DNA of 64,000 nt, from NCBI GenBank assembly GCA_000469685.2, contig LS997562.1, forward strand, positions 26,136,076 through 26,200,075. Reading direction: 5' to 3'. The DNA is from Haemonchus contortus (Eukaryota > Nematoda > Chromadorea > Rhabditida > Trichostrongylidae). The position numbers and the translations under genes are program-made. The notes below the pieces were generated by a model. The model was not told the origin of the DNA. It saw nothing but the letters and a program-made list of their open reading frames with translations, and made no database searches. Numbering within the stretch: the stretch's first letter is position 1; every line of letters starts with the position of its first letter. Positions 21,750 through 33,784 of the stretch are shown one piece after another.

Positions 21750-23660
21750 ACATCAGTTAATCAGTACCAATCAAATTTGATTTGTATTGCCAATGATAGG
21801 GTGATTTGCCTCCCTCCAGCATAGTGAAGTCACACTTACAAGGAAAAAATCGGATAATGACATCGACCGAGCGGGGCATCGGCGAAGCGGATTCGTAGCA
21901 TTCAAATTCGTATAGTATCATCTTATTCTAGTAAATCAAACATCTGGCTGCAATAAAGATGCATCTGATTAATGCAATAATAGATGAGCAGCCGTGGGCA
22001 CGCGTTAGCGCAGCCCACCTGGTAGCTATAGTGAACGATCCGATAGGTGCACTAAAAGTTCTCTCACATTTAGCTGTATTCGAAAACGGAAGGTACAATT
22101 TTTCGAATAACCTTAATAGCTCAATGATCACGATCTAACAGTCGAGCCCTGAGGGATTCCGCTTTGATAGGAAAGTTTGGTGCAGGCAAGCACCTCGAAT
22201 CTTTACACTTAGATAGGGCTGAATGAAATTATAGTTTTTTGTCTACTACTGTACAAGTCATCATTCTTTAGGCGAAACCTGCTTTCCCCAGATGGCGACG
22301 CATGGGTCGAGTAATCGCGAATGTAGAGAAGTATTCGAAGATTGTCAGTTCCATGATTCAAGGTCGAAGTTGTCAATGATTTACGATGTTCATTTAGCTC
22401 ACACGCGAAGTAATAGAGAAGGACCACAGCTTCAGAGAGTTCAGCGATCTGTTGGCAAAACGAAAGGACCCGCCATATTTGCTTTATGTGAGTTTGTCAA
22501 ATTTCATAGTTACTCGAGGCGTTTTTGAGATATTTAACTCAAACAACGCAAGGCGAGGACAATCGGGGTTTTGATAGTGAAGGGCTAAGGAGCGCGGTGC
22601 CCGGTAAGCACATGTACGTGTTCGAGTGCCGTTCGGTACCGCATTTTTGCCCACAAATCGCAATCGTCGTGGGCATTCGCATTGCGTCCTGCTGCAAGGA
22701 ATAGCAACAAGAACATTAGCCTAGACATGTTCAGAATAACATTGAACTATTATGTTAAAGTATAGGTGTTCGTTCCTTCACGAAATAGTAATTTTGCTAG
22801 AGGCAACATCTGAAGGGCATTTTCCACGATGTATCCACTACATCCACTCTACAACGCCTGGCCATCTTCCTTGCAAGGGATGGAACCCAGTGAAAAAATC
22901 CTGATGGCTGATGTAGGCTAAAAAAGGCGGCCTTTAACAATTTTTGCTACCTCCTCTCTTCATAGAATAGGCGTAGATTTAAAAACGGAACGATGAGAAA
23001 GCACGAGTACATGAAAGGACCGTAAGTTAAAGGGTCTCAGCTTGACTAGTCGATTTTTATTGCACGATACGAAAAAACTGCTGTTCTAAAATTGGTCTTA
23101 AGGAGCTTTGTTGGTCTTATATCCACTCTCTGACTACGCAACCATTGGTTCTGCATGTTTGTGTTTGTTTCATATTGGCTCGCAAAAGATCCGCCATTGA
23201 TTATGAAACATGATTTTCTTTCGTAAGTAATAGGTTCCATGAGACAGCCACCAGGTCTTCTTCGTCCAATATCGGTATGCACGCGCGTCCTCGGAATTTT
23301 TAAGGCAACCACTATCCGAATTCACATATAAGTGCAAAAGCAGTGCCAGCACATCGCATGGAAGACAAGAGAACTGATACTCTGTATGTAGTAACTACCT
23401 GGTTGGTTACACAATAAATATACAAGGGCAGTATCGACTGATCGGCATCGTCTGCTCTGAACGCAATTTTCATTACACCTGCTATGCTTCCTTGACGTTT
23501 GCATGCCTCACATACTTTGGGACAGAGATTCTCAAATAACAACAACAAAAATGGTCAGGAGTAGAATATGACTACTGCTATTTTGATAACATTGTCAATT
23601 TTGAACGTTTGCGCTTCTTCATGTTTTCTCCACTGCATACTCTAGCTTGTTCTTATTATT
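21750..23660. other. Intergenic, nothing recognised
   Basis: Only short open frames without domain signals occur. No RNA gene or clear repeat pair was found. Confidence 0.3.
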
Positions 23661-23671
23661 ATTCTGAGTTT

Positions 23672-26400
23672 TTAGCGTCTGTCCCACTTATAAGCAGCGT
23701 CCGCTTTTCTGATATGTTGACGCCACTTTCCCTGATTAAATGCTTGATTGGGGTGGATGTTAACCGTTTTCAGGTCTTCGTGCAACGTTTCGAGCTTTGG
23801 GGGTTCTAGGCCGCTTTCCGAGCATGTCAAGGTTGGAACCGATCTTAGGACACTGTCATCATTCGCGCGAATAACATGATTATACCATCGGAGACGGGCT
23901 TCGCGCATTTTATCCACTATGGGCGCTACACGGAATCGCTCCCTGATGAAGTCATTACGTATGTGGTCTAGTTCTGTTGCTCCAACTGTCCAGCGCAGCA
24001 TCTTGGTCTCCATCACATTGAGACGTGTTTCAACTTCTTTGGTCGCAGGCCAGCACTCAGCGCCGTAAATTGTTACTGGCTGGACAACGGTCCTGTAGAT
24101 GTTAGGTTTGATACCTTCAGGCATATTCTTATGGCAGAGCACGCCAGTCGTGGGGCGCCACTTCGAAATTCACGCAAAAATTATTTTCAAAAACCAGGCT
24201 CCCGTCAGACGCAATTGCCGTTCTAAGATAGTCGAATGTTATTATCCGTGTGAGCCCAGAACACTTGACCTTGATAGAGCCTGGCTCGCTCGGATCGGTG
24301 GTAAGTACTCAGTCTTTTTGACGTTTAATCTAAGCACGAACATGGCCAGACGGTCAACCAGGTTTGCATTTGTTGCTCGAGCTCGTTTTTGTCCTCGCTG
24401 GCGAGCATTACGTCATTGGCATGAACAAGCGTCCATGGTACTCCAACGGAGACGGAAAAATCCTCCGATATGCCCGCTGCCCTTTGGACTAGATTAAGAT
24501 GCGTTCCCACTTGATAGGCTTTTCGGGAACGCCATTCTGTTATAAGGCACACCACCTAACATCACAATCGAAAGCCTTCTCCAAAACTAGAAACGCAAGT
24601 TGTACTGGTCTTTGTTCGTCGATGCTTTCCCAGTACACAAGGCTTGCGGCGTGTAGGGCATAGATGGTGCCACCAGTCACAAAATCATACTGGCTGGTGT
24701 TTAGCTTGACGATATCACGGAAACGACTGTATACAACTTACTTAAAGATTCTCATGCTGTGCGAGTGCAAGCGAATTGGGTTGTAGCAAGCGCAATCCCC
24801 AGGACTGCCCTTCTTCTCCCATATAGGAGCTGTCGTGCCCTGTTGCCGATTTTGGGAAACCTCTTCTCTGCAACGACCTATTGAAGAACTCCGTCAGCCG
24901 CCCTTTAAGTTCCAGCTCTTTGAGTTACATAAGTCCGCCGCTAAGTCGTCAGGATCAGTTGCTTTGCCTTATTTCATTCTCTTCATAGCCGTAACGGTCT
25001 CCTTCACGATTATCTTCTAAACGGGACCTTGTAGTGGCGGAGCGCAAGGGATGGCGGGACGAGTATATTCGACTGCTGACATGTTGAGTACTCTCGAGAT
25101 CGTTTCAATGTTTGCTTGCGGTCCGTCAAGAGTTGACCGTCTTCATCATTTATGCCGAAAAACTTCTCTATATCCTCGGTCTGAAGACTGTGGATCTTTG
25201 CCAGGCGCTAAACGTACCGCTAACCACCACGAGACCCGAGTTTCTGGTTAAGATCAACACAATGAGCTGTATTCGCAGGGGCAACGGCTTTCTTCGCCTC
25301 TTTCTTCTCTATCTGATGGCGCTGCCATTTGTCAGCTGTCTTTTTTAAAAGAAACGCATGATGCTGCTTTTCTTACCACCTACTTTATCTCTGACTCTAT
25401 CTCTATCTCTTCTGTTCACATCCATTTTTGCTTGTCATCCTTTCCAAGTCCAGGCTTGGCCATTCCGAGCTCCGACTGCGCAACCCGGCTTATCGCTTAG
25501 ACAGCTCCCATCCGAGTTTCGTCGACGGTCGTCACCGCTGGTAATGCAATACAAGAGACGACGGCCGCTTCTTTCTCCTTAAGTAGCCACCACTTGATTT
25601 GGCTGGCCCACACCTCTCAGCTAGTTTCGGTTTCGGTGGGGCGATCTTTAGCGTACAAATCGGTGGTCGATGTTGTGTTGCGACCGTTTCATAGGGTACT
25701 GTTTCCGCGTCTGTTACGAGCCCCTGATCGCAGTGCCTGACAAGGACAAAACCGATTTGTGTACTGTTCTCGCCGTTATAGAAGGTGATGAGATGAGAGT
25801 TAGTTTTGAAATTTCGTGTTCACAATGTCAAGACGTGCGAGTCTGCACATTCGAGAATTTGCTCGCCATCACTGGTACTACCCCATATCCATAACCGCCA
25901 TGGCAGCTATAACCGTCTTTCGGAGCACCCACGTGACCATTGAGGTCACCCGGTTAACTATGGCTTCTTGTAACGATGCCTCAGTCTTTTCATCGAGTAG
26001 GTTACAGAACTTGTCCTATGTTTGCTCGGAGCATAGAGTCTGTGGAGCATACGCTGAGAATGATTCGGCGTTCGATGATTACAATGATCTTCATTAGACG
26101 GTCATCGAAGCGCTCGACGTCTGCTATCGAATCACGGAGCCGTTCAGAACAATTATCCCAACGCCGTTGGTGGTTTTGGAACCACCACAAAGAACGGTTT
26201 TGAAGCTGTGGCCAAGGTCGCTCGACTTGCAGCAGGACCACCTCGTTCCTGCACGGCACAGAAATCAATTCGTCGACGTTCTAGAGCTTATGCTAAATCG
26301 TACGAGCGTCCCCTTAACGTGCCAACATTTGGCGTCGCAAATCGGGTCTTCCATACGTTGCGTGACGTTCAACTAGCTCAGTTGCCTCCGATGCCGTCTT
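23672..26400 (-). pseudogene. Decayed RTE/BovB-like LINE, nearly full length
   Basis: Reading the minus strand downward in three frames gives, in order: an endonuclease block (VERFDDRLMKI near 26060-26110); a pre-RT block with ELKGRLTEFFN (about 24900) and a GDCACYNPIRL-like segment; the RT region with DFVTGG and LAFLVLEKAFDC (about 24560-24700); the catalytic box as HANDVMLASEDKNELEQQ (24412-24423 for HAND, where intact elements have YADD); and a clean 156-codon C-terminal frame (24142-23672) with YGAECWPATKEVETRLNVME and REARLRWYNHV. The first catalytic-box residue and one Asp are changed, and frames shift repeatedly, so the copy is dead. It belongs to a different RTE subfamily from the copy at 15 kb. 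Plus-strand open frames here are antisense. Confidence 0.85.
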
Positions 26401-26639
26401 TGCACCAGCCGGGTTTTGCGAGTGTGCGTCCGCTCCAGCGGACACCGTAGCTTTAAATCGACAGTGGGACGTGGGTTTTCGTAGGCCGGCCTGTCACGGG
26501 GGCCTGTCGCCTGCATTAGAGTGTCCGCAATTAGCCTCCAGAGTGAGCAGTTACCAGTGGCACCCCTTGGAGGAACGGCGATCACCACTACATAAGAGAT
26601 GCAAAGAACTCGGCATAGCACCGAGTCTTTATGGCTTAA

Positions 26640-28500
26640 GTGTCACTTTCATTAAGCTCATACCAGCCTGGTTTCATTATAACAAGCGAAAAATGAAAAA
26701 TTGAAAGCCTCTGACAGCCCAGCAGCAGTGAGGTTCGTCAAAAGAGTGTGATGGCGATGTTCCCTGGTCAAGTCTGTTAAACTTTGATGACTTAGTGAAA
26801 AAAATCAAGATTTTCGTCCCAGTTTCCTTGTGTATCTGGGAACGGTCATATAAGGGAGAGAATGTCGCATTTCGTTTCCACATTGTGGTACAGTCGTCTT
26901 TCTTCTCAAGTCGGACTGCTTAAAGGCACAGTTCACTATGTTTTGAGGTAATTCCTTCCAGTTGAAAAGCGGAAGTGCTGGTGGAAAATATTGCATTTGT
27001 GCCGAAGAAAGTGAGAAAATCCGTCAACTCCGCGGAAAATAAGGCTTCTAAAAAAGGTGGAAATAGAGGTTGTAGGAGAAGGGAATGTTGTGAATGACAT
27101 TTAGGGGGTAATTGGACGAGATTTAAATTGTTGCGAATGCGTAAAAAGCTGACTAAATTAAGCCAAACAAGTCCGAAACTGCCTTTCAGTTGTTTGCTTT
27201 TTTGGGTCACATCTATAATAGTAATTTCAATTTCCAACAGGGACGCCCTCGTGAGTACATTCTACATACAACACCGTTAAAACTCGTCTGTTATGGGTGT
27301 TGCCGGCGAGCTTTTCCGCTAATATAAAATATGTAGATTAGCTACGTTCACACTGAAACCACTCCTGATCCCCACTTATCTTAAATGTGATTGTACAGAG
27401 TGCTGTAGGCGCCTGAATCAAATGGTGATAATTTATGATGTGAAATGTGATGTTTAAGGATCTCATATGTGACCGTAATAATTTTAGCTGGACAAAGGTT
27501 TCCTGAACTTGACGTTGAACCACATATGCAACCTCGAATATATGCCCGGCGCTTTAACGTAAGTAATTTACTTTATAAGAGATATACAATGGAACTTACG
27601 TACAGGGTGTAGCTCAGTAACAAATGTAGAACGAATCTTTCTCGTACAAAGAGAGCGAGCAATAGGCAGAACCTCCTCCATCGTGGCTCATAATTTGTGC
27701 TTTCCAGCTTCCTGACATTCACACGTGCAGTTCCAGCGGAGCAAATCTTGATTAACTCGAGAGAAGCGATCGCTTCTCTCGCTTCTCTTTCTGCTTACTT
27801 GGGACCGAAGCAAAGATTCTCTAGACATTAATGTGATATGACAACTCGGGTCATCCTATATTATTACTCTTACGAAAAGATCTGTTCCGGAGCAGTTCAT
27901 CTTAGACCCTTCCAAAGAGATATTTTGTCCAAACTTTAGAAGATGCGATGAGATTCGAAAACGACTCCCAACCACAGTCAGTGCTCTGCACCAATTTTTA
28001 TGGCATACTTGATTGAAAAAGAGCATTTCCTCTAGTTTGCCTTAAATAGGGTTCTCGGCATGCTCCATAGAACCGTTACACTCCATAAGTTACGATAGTC
28101 GAGCTTTCTACTAAGGTTGGATTACGTAATTCCTCCAATTGGGTTGCTTGTTGATGAGTTCTTGGGAGGGAAATTCCGCTTCAGGAACTTTTGCTTCACA
28201 GAGGAGCTTCAATTCTTGCGGGTTCTGCTTGCATGTATCATTACTTCATCGGTTACTGAACCCTTCAACCTTTCATTATTGAAGAGACATGATCGACCTT
28301 CTCTTAATTTTGAAAGGCTGAAGCTAGCACGGGTAACGGAACTTCTCCCCTATCGCGGCATTTTCCCTTGCGGCATGCGGCAGACGCCACTGCAATTACC
28401 GTACTCCCGCCAATCGATAGGACGCGGAATTTTTCCTTGACTGGTTTGCTTTTTCACTGGATTTCATCGTTTTTTCTTCTGTTTCTTTTTAGTTTTCATG
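26640..28500. other. Intergenic with one dispersed-repeat-like block and a palindrome
   Basis: The segment starting TAAAGGCACAGTTCAC (26925) resembles a start seen at 50047, so it may be a dispersed repeat. No gene is recognised. Confidence 0.3.
27758..27781. repeat. Perfect 24-base palindrome with no loop
   Basis: CGAGAGAAGCGA is followed immediately by its reverse complement, centred on CGATCG, and a further GCTTCTCTTTC follows. The unit could be a binding site for a dimeric protein or chance. Confidence 0.85.
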
Positions 28501-28839
28501 TTTATTAGACTTGATTAATTCAAATGACTCCTCCTATATAAACGACGATCAGAATCGCATTGGAACTGAAGAGAGCGGCCGGCCAATTCAAATGTTTAAA
28601 GGACTCCCCACCACACAAATCGCGCGCTCCAATCTTCCATCGCAATCCTGCGATAGGCGGCGGGTGCGGCGTGTGCTACGCCGTGTTAGGGGAGAAGTTC
28701 CCGGACCCAAGCTAGCACACATACTTTTATTGTCACTTTTTGATTCATGCCTTTTTTTTCATTCTGAATGTGTGTCACTTGGAAAAATATATTTTTTCAA
28801 CTATCGAATTGTGCGAGCTGCCACCGCTTCTTGTTGCAG

Positions 28840-28939
28840 GCGGCTGGCAATTGTTTCGTTCAATCGCGAAGTGGAAAAGCAACTGAAGAACATTCATCCC
28901 TACATACCCTCTGTCACATTGGATCTTTCCGCAGTCAAG
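28840..28939 (+). CDS. Possible internal exon of an unidentified gene
   Basis: Between a good acceptor (CTTGTTGCAG) and donor (AAG|GTATGC), one frame reads RLAIVSFNREVEKQLKNIHP and then YIPSVTLDLSAVK without a stop. The composition is balanced and unlike the surrounding T-rich DNA. Downstream, 29400-29660 has two overlapping open frames of protein-like composition (one containing LEAENAIEEEYG, another NPLPLFEAWRDYH), but I could not choose a splice path. The dead mariner starts about 70 bases after these, so any gene here may be broken. Its function is unknown. Confidence 0.3.
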
Positions 28940-29729
28940 GTATGCGTGAAATGAAGCATCGCTACAAAGAAAACCAATGGGGAAAACGTATTTGTATCAT
29001 GTAAATTGTGTGCAACAGAAATATGTGCGATTGCGTTTTCAAAAGAATTCCTTTCACGAAGAAGGGCAGTGAGTCTTAACTTTGTAGGGGCCGTAGTTCT
29101 TTTTCAAAGTCCTGGTGATGACGGAGTTCAGAATTCAAAAGTGGAAGTGAAGAGCTAGGATCGAATATGCACAATCTGTTCAAAAATACCATGAATCTGT
29201 AAAAAAAAGTAACCAAAGGCTGCTCAGGTTGCTTAACTGGCTCAAAAACCTCGTTTTGATCAACGAACAATTTTCCTTCAGATTGAGAAAGTGCGAATTT
29301 CAAGAATCGCATAAGTGGATGAGCATGAACTGAAAAGTACTCATAGATACCATCTTTATGAGATTTGGTCGCTATTCCAAAGCGTAGCCCATATCGCGAT
29401 GATATATTTACGCTGGATGAGGAAAAAACCCTTGCTGACAACAAAGCCCGCTCAACAGGTGAACAGCGATAAAGCTTTCGAGTACGTCTTGAAGCCGAAA
29501 ATGCGATCGAAGAAGAATATGGTTGATGTGAAGGCTTGTGCTTCGAAAGTAATCCACTGCCGCTTTTTGAAGCATGGCGAGACTACCACCGAGGAGATGA
29601 GAAGAAAACTAATGCAGTGGGAAAGCAAACTTCCTACCCGTCGCTCCTGCAAAGATTAGAGTTTGACCTAAAAATACAGGCGACCCTCCGGCGCGTGTTG
29701 CGTGCGCGGCTACTGGCCAAATATGAATA

Positions 29730-30815
29730 TTGGGCTGTCCAAAAAGTCTCCGCCGATTTTCGACACCCCGGATTTATCAACTATTGTACAAAAGATCAAG
29801 GACCCAACCTGAAGTTATGTTTCATGAAAGAGTAGGTCCCCCTCTATATTCACGTGGAGATTCTGTCAACGTTGTCGAAGTTTCTGTGTACAGGACTCCT
29901 ATGAAAATGGAGAACAACGGCACGCATTTTCGGCATCTGAAGTTTCCTTCTACAGCAAGGCCTAGAACGCGGCATAGGCCGCAAGAAAGAAATATTACGT
30001 TTGGCTAGACCATGCTCTGGAGGAAAGCACAGTGCTTGACTAGTTTGCGAAATCCAAACAGAGTGAATTGACCCTCGAAGACCGACAACCTTCAGGGAGA
30101 CTATCATAAGTTAAAACGACTAAATCAAAATGTGAATAGAAGCGAATTGGCACATCACTGCTCGTGGAGTAGAACAAGGGTTTAGTGTTTCGAAAACAAT
30201 CCATGATCATCTGCTGAAACTTGGTTTAGTAAAGGGCCTTGATGTGTTTATAACTCGCAAAATAAGCGAGCGCAATGTGATGGACCGCGCCTCCATGTAG
30301 AACTCGTTGCTCAAAAAAACGATAAAAATGAGTTGTTCCTGAAACATATGAGCACTGAGGACGAAAAAATTGGATTGTGTACAACAATGAGGAGCGGAAA
30401 CGATCGTGGAGCCTCCCTAGTGAGCAGTCACAAATCGCTCCAAAAGTCAAAATCCTGGTGCGCAAGACTTGCCGAGTTGGTGGTGGGGTTCCAGGGAAAT
30501 CACTCACCATGAGCTGTTGTCGCATAATCAAACGATGACTTCGGGAAGTACAATTAACTAGATAATATGAAGACAGCGATAAAACAGAAGTGACCCGAAC
30601 TGGCCAATCGTGAGGGTATGATCTCCCAACAAGGTTCCTCCAGATCACACGTATCTTTGACCACTCGTCAAAAGTTGCTGAAGCTTGGGTGGGATGTCTT
30701 GCCACGCCTCCATATAGTCCGGACACAACACCATCAAAATACCACTTGTTTGGGTTTCTGCAAAATTCTTTGAATGGAAAATCGTTCAATAAGCTACTCA
30801 GACTTTTTTTTCGAT
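29730..30815 (+). pseudogene. Dead mariner transposon (transposase with many stops and frameshifts)
   Basis: The left end TTGGGCTGTCCAAAAAGTCT (29730) follows a TA and resembles mariner terminal repeats. The right end is eroded; CAGACTTTTTTTT near 30800 may be its remnant. Three-frame reading gives transposase pieces in order: the helix-turn-helix part with FAKSKQSELTLEDRQPSGR; VSKTIHDHLLKLGLVK; the first catalytic block DEK/WIVYNNEERKRSW split by a frameshift; the HDNA region unrecognisable; and PPYSPDTTPSKYHLF followed by LQNSLNGK. The third catalytic Asp of the D,D34D triad (PSDYHLF in active elements) is Lys here. It is inactive by several criteria. The 187-codon minus-strand frame over it is a shadow. 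Confidence 0.85.
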
Positions 30816-30819
30816 TTTA

Positions 30820-32013
30820 AGTCTGGAACCTTCTACGAAGGAGAAAATTGGAATCTATATATTGTTTAATCAACGGATTCATTCTTGTAGAAATTTTCAG
30901 TCAAAGATGAATCAGAAATCGGATGAGACTTCGGACCCACCAACCCAATATTTTCCTCGAACAGTTTTTCCACTTGCCACAGGAAAACATGTGAAACACA
31001 TTCTTCTGATCATCTCACTGTTATTGCTTAATGTTCTGGCTTGCTCAGAAGTTTATTTATGTTTTTGGGCTCATCACCAATCCCTCTTCCTATTCAATGA
31101 TCTCCATGTCAACAGTTTCGCTATACTCCCTGTATTCTTGCACGCTAAATGCCACGTGGAACTGCTTATTCTTGAAAAGCTTTTTTCTATAGTAAAATAC
31201 GCTGTTAGATTTTAATTTAACTCAGATTTAACCACCGCAGAAGAAACAGCGATACTACCCCTGACTCTGTTCTATCGTTTTAGAGTGTCGTAGTGGCTTT
31301 TACAAACTGAAGTATTGTAAACCCTCTATCTTCACCCCGAAAATGAGAACGTCCCTCTATAGAGCCTATTGCTAGAGGGAGTCTAGGTATTTCCTCATTC
31401 CTAACTTGCTAGTGCTGTAACTCATTTACTAACGTCATGATTCCGAAGGGTGGAAAACATGTTCTGATCTTATGATCCCACAAAACGAAAAAACGTGTTT
31501 GATTCTGTTGGAGTAAAAACATGTATTTGTCTACTCAACTACTGGAATTCCGACGAAGCCAGATAACATGATTGAGTATTGAGGCCAAGGTCCATCTGAA
31601 TTCAATCTCATTCGTCCACTTATCCTCCCACCACCCCACGTGCACTGAACGATGACTCTCTCAACGTTGATATATCTTGTAACATCTCATCTTTATGTCA
31701 TTGGCTCCTTCGAATGGCTCATAACGATAGACGTGAGCTGAAGAGTTCTCATCTGATCAAACGATTCTACCTAAAGGTTGCTTCGAGGACTTCAAAAGCC
31801 GGTTTTATGGCATCGGTTAAAAGAAAATAGAACAACGTGGACACTCGAATGCTGAAGGTGTCTTTGAGAGTGGAGAGAACAAGAACATAAGTAAACTTCT
31901 AAGCAAGCCAGCTTTACAACATCATCAAAGAATATCGAGCAGTAATATTGAGACGCTCAGATATAGATATACTTGAGCGGTCAGTGGTGGAATAACTCCA
32001 GTCGAGGAAAATC
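30820..32013. other. Intergenic; one weak open frame
   Basis: A 117-codon frame (30862-31215, +) has a central hydrophobic segment, HILLIISLLLLNVLACSEVY, that could be a membrane span. It lacks any known domain and sits in T-rich DNA, so I do not call it a gene. Confidence 0.3.
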
Positions 32014-32017
32014 TATC

Positions 32018-32359
32018 TGTCGAGTGCAGGTCGCATTCTAGGCGGCTATTTCCTATCCTGAATGCAGAATAGTGAATGATCCTGGTGTCTCCCAGGGTCT
32101 TGCCAGGTGACGAGTAGCGACAACAACAATTTATTGAACAAAATAAATAATCAACAGTGAGGAAGAAATAAAAGGGGTCAGGGCTAGAGTCCCTTAGGAC
32201 TCTAGGAAATCGAGGGGGTAGGAAACGAATGTAAAAAAAAGACGACTCAGCACTGGGGGTCGGCCTTTTAGGGTACGTCCCGCACGATCGAGACCTTCCC
32301 GCGTGAAAGGTGCTCTTCCGGCGGGACGATGCTGTACCGTATGACTGCTATGATCTGCA
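32018..32359 (-). repeat. 3' LTR of the minus-strand element
   Basis: This is a direct repeat of 33435-33778, sharing for example AGGTCGCATTCTAGGCGGCT and GGTGCTCTTCCGGCGGGACG. It contains the AATAAA polyadenylation signal on the minus strand. Confidence 0.9.
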
Positions 32360-32788
32360 TAGGCTGCATCACTCAGCCTCAGGGATTATATCTCTTCGAT
32401 GGACGATTCTTTGGCCCGTCGAAATTTCTGTTGTAGTAGCGTTGACAAATACATTTGAAGCTCTCTCCGTGAGTTACGGAAGGGTGGCTGACGCAGCGAC
32501 GTTCTGCTGGCTTGAAGCGATTTCCCCTTCTATAGCTCCAATATAAGGGCTTTACTTTTTTCGCATGCGACTCCTCACATGCATTGCGTGTCCATGTAGA
32601 GCGGTTATTCTTGGTTCCACTTTCCTCCTTTGTCTTTATGCTATAATACGGAGTCAACCTCAAGTGGGCACTATAAAATTTGCGAGTGGCCTCGTTCACT
32701 TCGCTTGCCGAGTAAGTATGTGGGTGTGATCCAGAATTGTTCTTCACGATATTGCAGGGGTGGTGAGGAGAATTCCCTTCGGTTTTTG

Positions 32789-33435
32789 TCATAAGTAGAC
32801 ATTTGATTCGTGCACCCAGTTTAGGACGTTGTGCAATCGTTTCCTCACACATTGTAGCTTTTGGCCATTGAGCTTTGTTTCGGGGGTCCCCAGAACGAAG
32901 AGCTCTACGCCAACTGAGACCATACTCAGCATAAGCTGCCACGCCTGGGCCCATGCTGCAGCGGTGAACGCTCTGAAAGCACTGAACAACACTACGGCGG
33001 AAAACTCGTCCCGACACCGTGTTTCCTTCAGTTGAACAACCGCATTCAAGAGGTTAGCTTGCCCACATTTCATCTCGCTAGACAAGCTTCCGATCAAGCC
33101 TAGGTTACGCTCCGCATCGGTCAAGATTGATCGCAGTTGAGGGACGGACAGTCCACTCTCGACCAAAAACTCTCTGAGGTTCCTTACTCCGTTAAGGGGC
33201 TCATCCGTTGCGGCTACCGCGGCCACTTCTACAGAGCTCAAAATGGCTGCACTTTTAGCCTCTGACAGCATTCTGAAGTGACGACTCAGAGCTTCGTCGC
33301 AAGCTCTTGTGATCGCTGTCGCTTCATCTAGGGGCAGTGTTTCTTTTTGTTCTCCCTAGAGCTCTCAACCTGATCTCCATCGATGTCGTCCATATCCTCG
33401 TCATCCGTGCCTGCCTTGGGCTGCTTGGCTCCCAT
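32789..33435 (-). pseudogene. Gag-like protein of the LTR element, frameshifted
   Basis: Translation starts at an ATG that straddles the LTR/primer-site border and gives an acidic leader (MGAKQPKAGTDDEDMDDIDG) of about 36 residues before a stop. One frame shift later a 160-codon frame runs on through LSEAKSAAILSSVEVAAVAA and LRSILTDAERNLGLIGSLSS. The composition is helix-rich and Ala/Leu/Ser-rich, as expected of a capsid-like protein, but no zinc knuckle is visible. A further minus frame (32379-32790, RKFYSAHLRLTPYYSIKTKE) may be its C-terminal continuation. The gag assignment rests on position, not on a recognised domain. Confidence 0.5.
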
Positions 33436-33778
33436 GTCGAGTGCAGGTCGCATTCTAGGCGGCTATTTCCTATCCTGAATGCGGAACAGTGAATGATCCT
33501 GGTGTCTCCCAGGGTCTTGCCAGATGGCGAGTCGCGACACCAACAATTTATTGAACAAAATAACGAATCAACAGTGAGGAAGAAAAGAAAGGGGTCAGGG
33601 CTAGCGTCCCTTAGGACTCTAGGAAGTCGAGAGGGTGGAAAACGAATGTAAAAAAAGACGACTCAGCACTGGGGATCGGCCTTTTATAGGGTACGTCCCG
33701 CCCGATGGAGACCTTCCCGCGTAAAAGGTGCTCTTCCGGCGGGACGATGCTGTACCGTATGACTGCTATGATCTCACA
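33435..33778 (-). repeat. 5' LTR of the minus-strand element
   Basis: This is a direct repeat of 32018-32359. On the minus strand it starts TGTGAGATC and ends TCGACA. The A of its last dinucleotide is also the first base of the gag-like ATG. Confidence 0.9.
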
Positions 33779-33784
33779 TATCGC

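Larger units (their letters stand above)
32018..33778 (-). mobile_element. Non-autonomous LTR retrotransposon (complete, 1761 bp)
   Basis: Two direct repeats of about 342-344 bases (32018-32359 and 33435-33778) bound a 1.07-kb interior. Both LTRs start TG and end CA, and the element is flanked by TATC on each side (32014-32017 and 33779-33782), a 4-base target duplication. Minus orientation is supported by AATAAA inside the LTR on that strand, by the gag-like frame, and by TGGGAGCCAAGC immediately inside the 5' LTR (33434 downward), which looks like a tRNA primer-binding site. No protease, reverse transcriptase or integrase is present. The LTRs differ at about 20 positions including small indels, so the insertion is not recent. 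The superfamily is uncertain. Confidence 0.88.

Noticed and set aside
24099..24497. 132-codon plus frame
   Set aside because: It is antisense to the RTE reverse transcriptase (HANDVMLA box on the minus strand).
26920..27237. 105-codon minus frame, and the shared start TAAAGGCACAGTTCAC with 50047
   Set aside because: The similarity is too short to define a repeat, and the frame shows no domain.
27601..27660. Possible tRNA (GTGTAGCTCAGTAAC resembles a D-arm start)
   Set aside because: No TTCGANTC-type T-arm lies at the right distance and no cloverleaf forms.
30226..30789. 187-codon open frame on the minus strand
   Set aside because: It is antisense to the mariner transposase remnant, whose motifs read in order on the plus strand.
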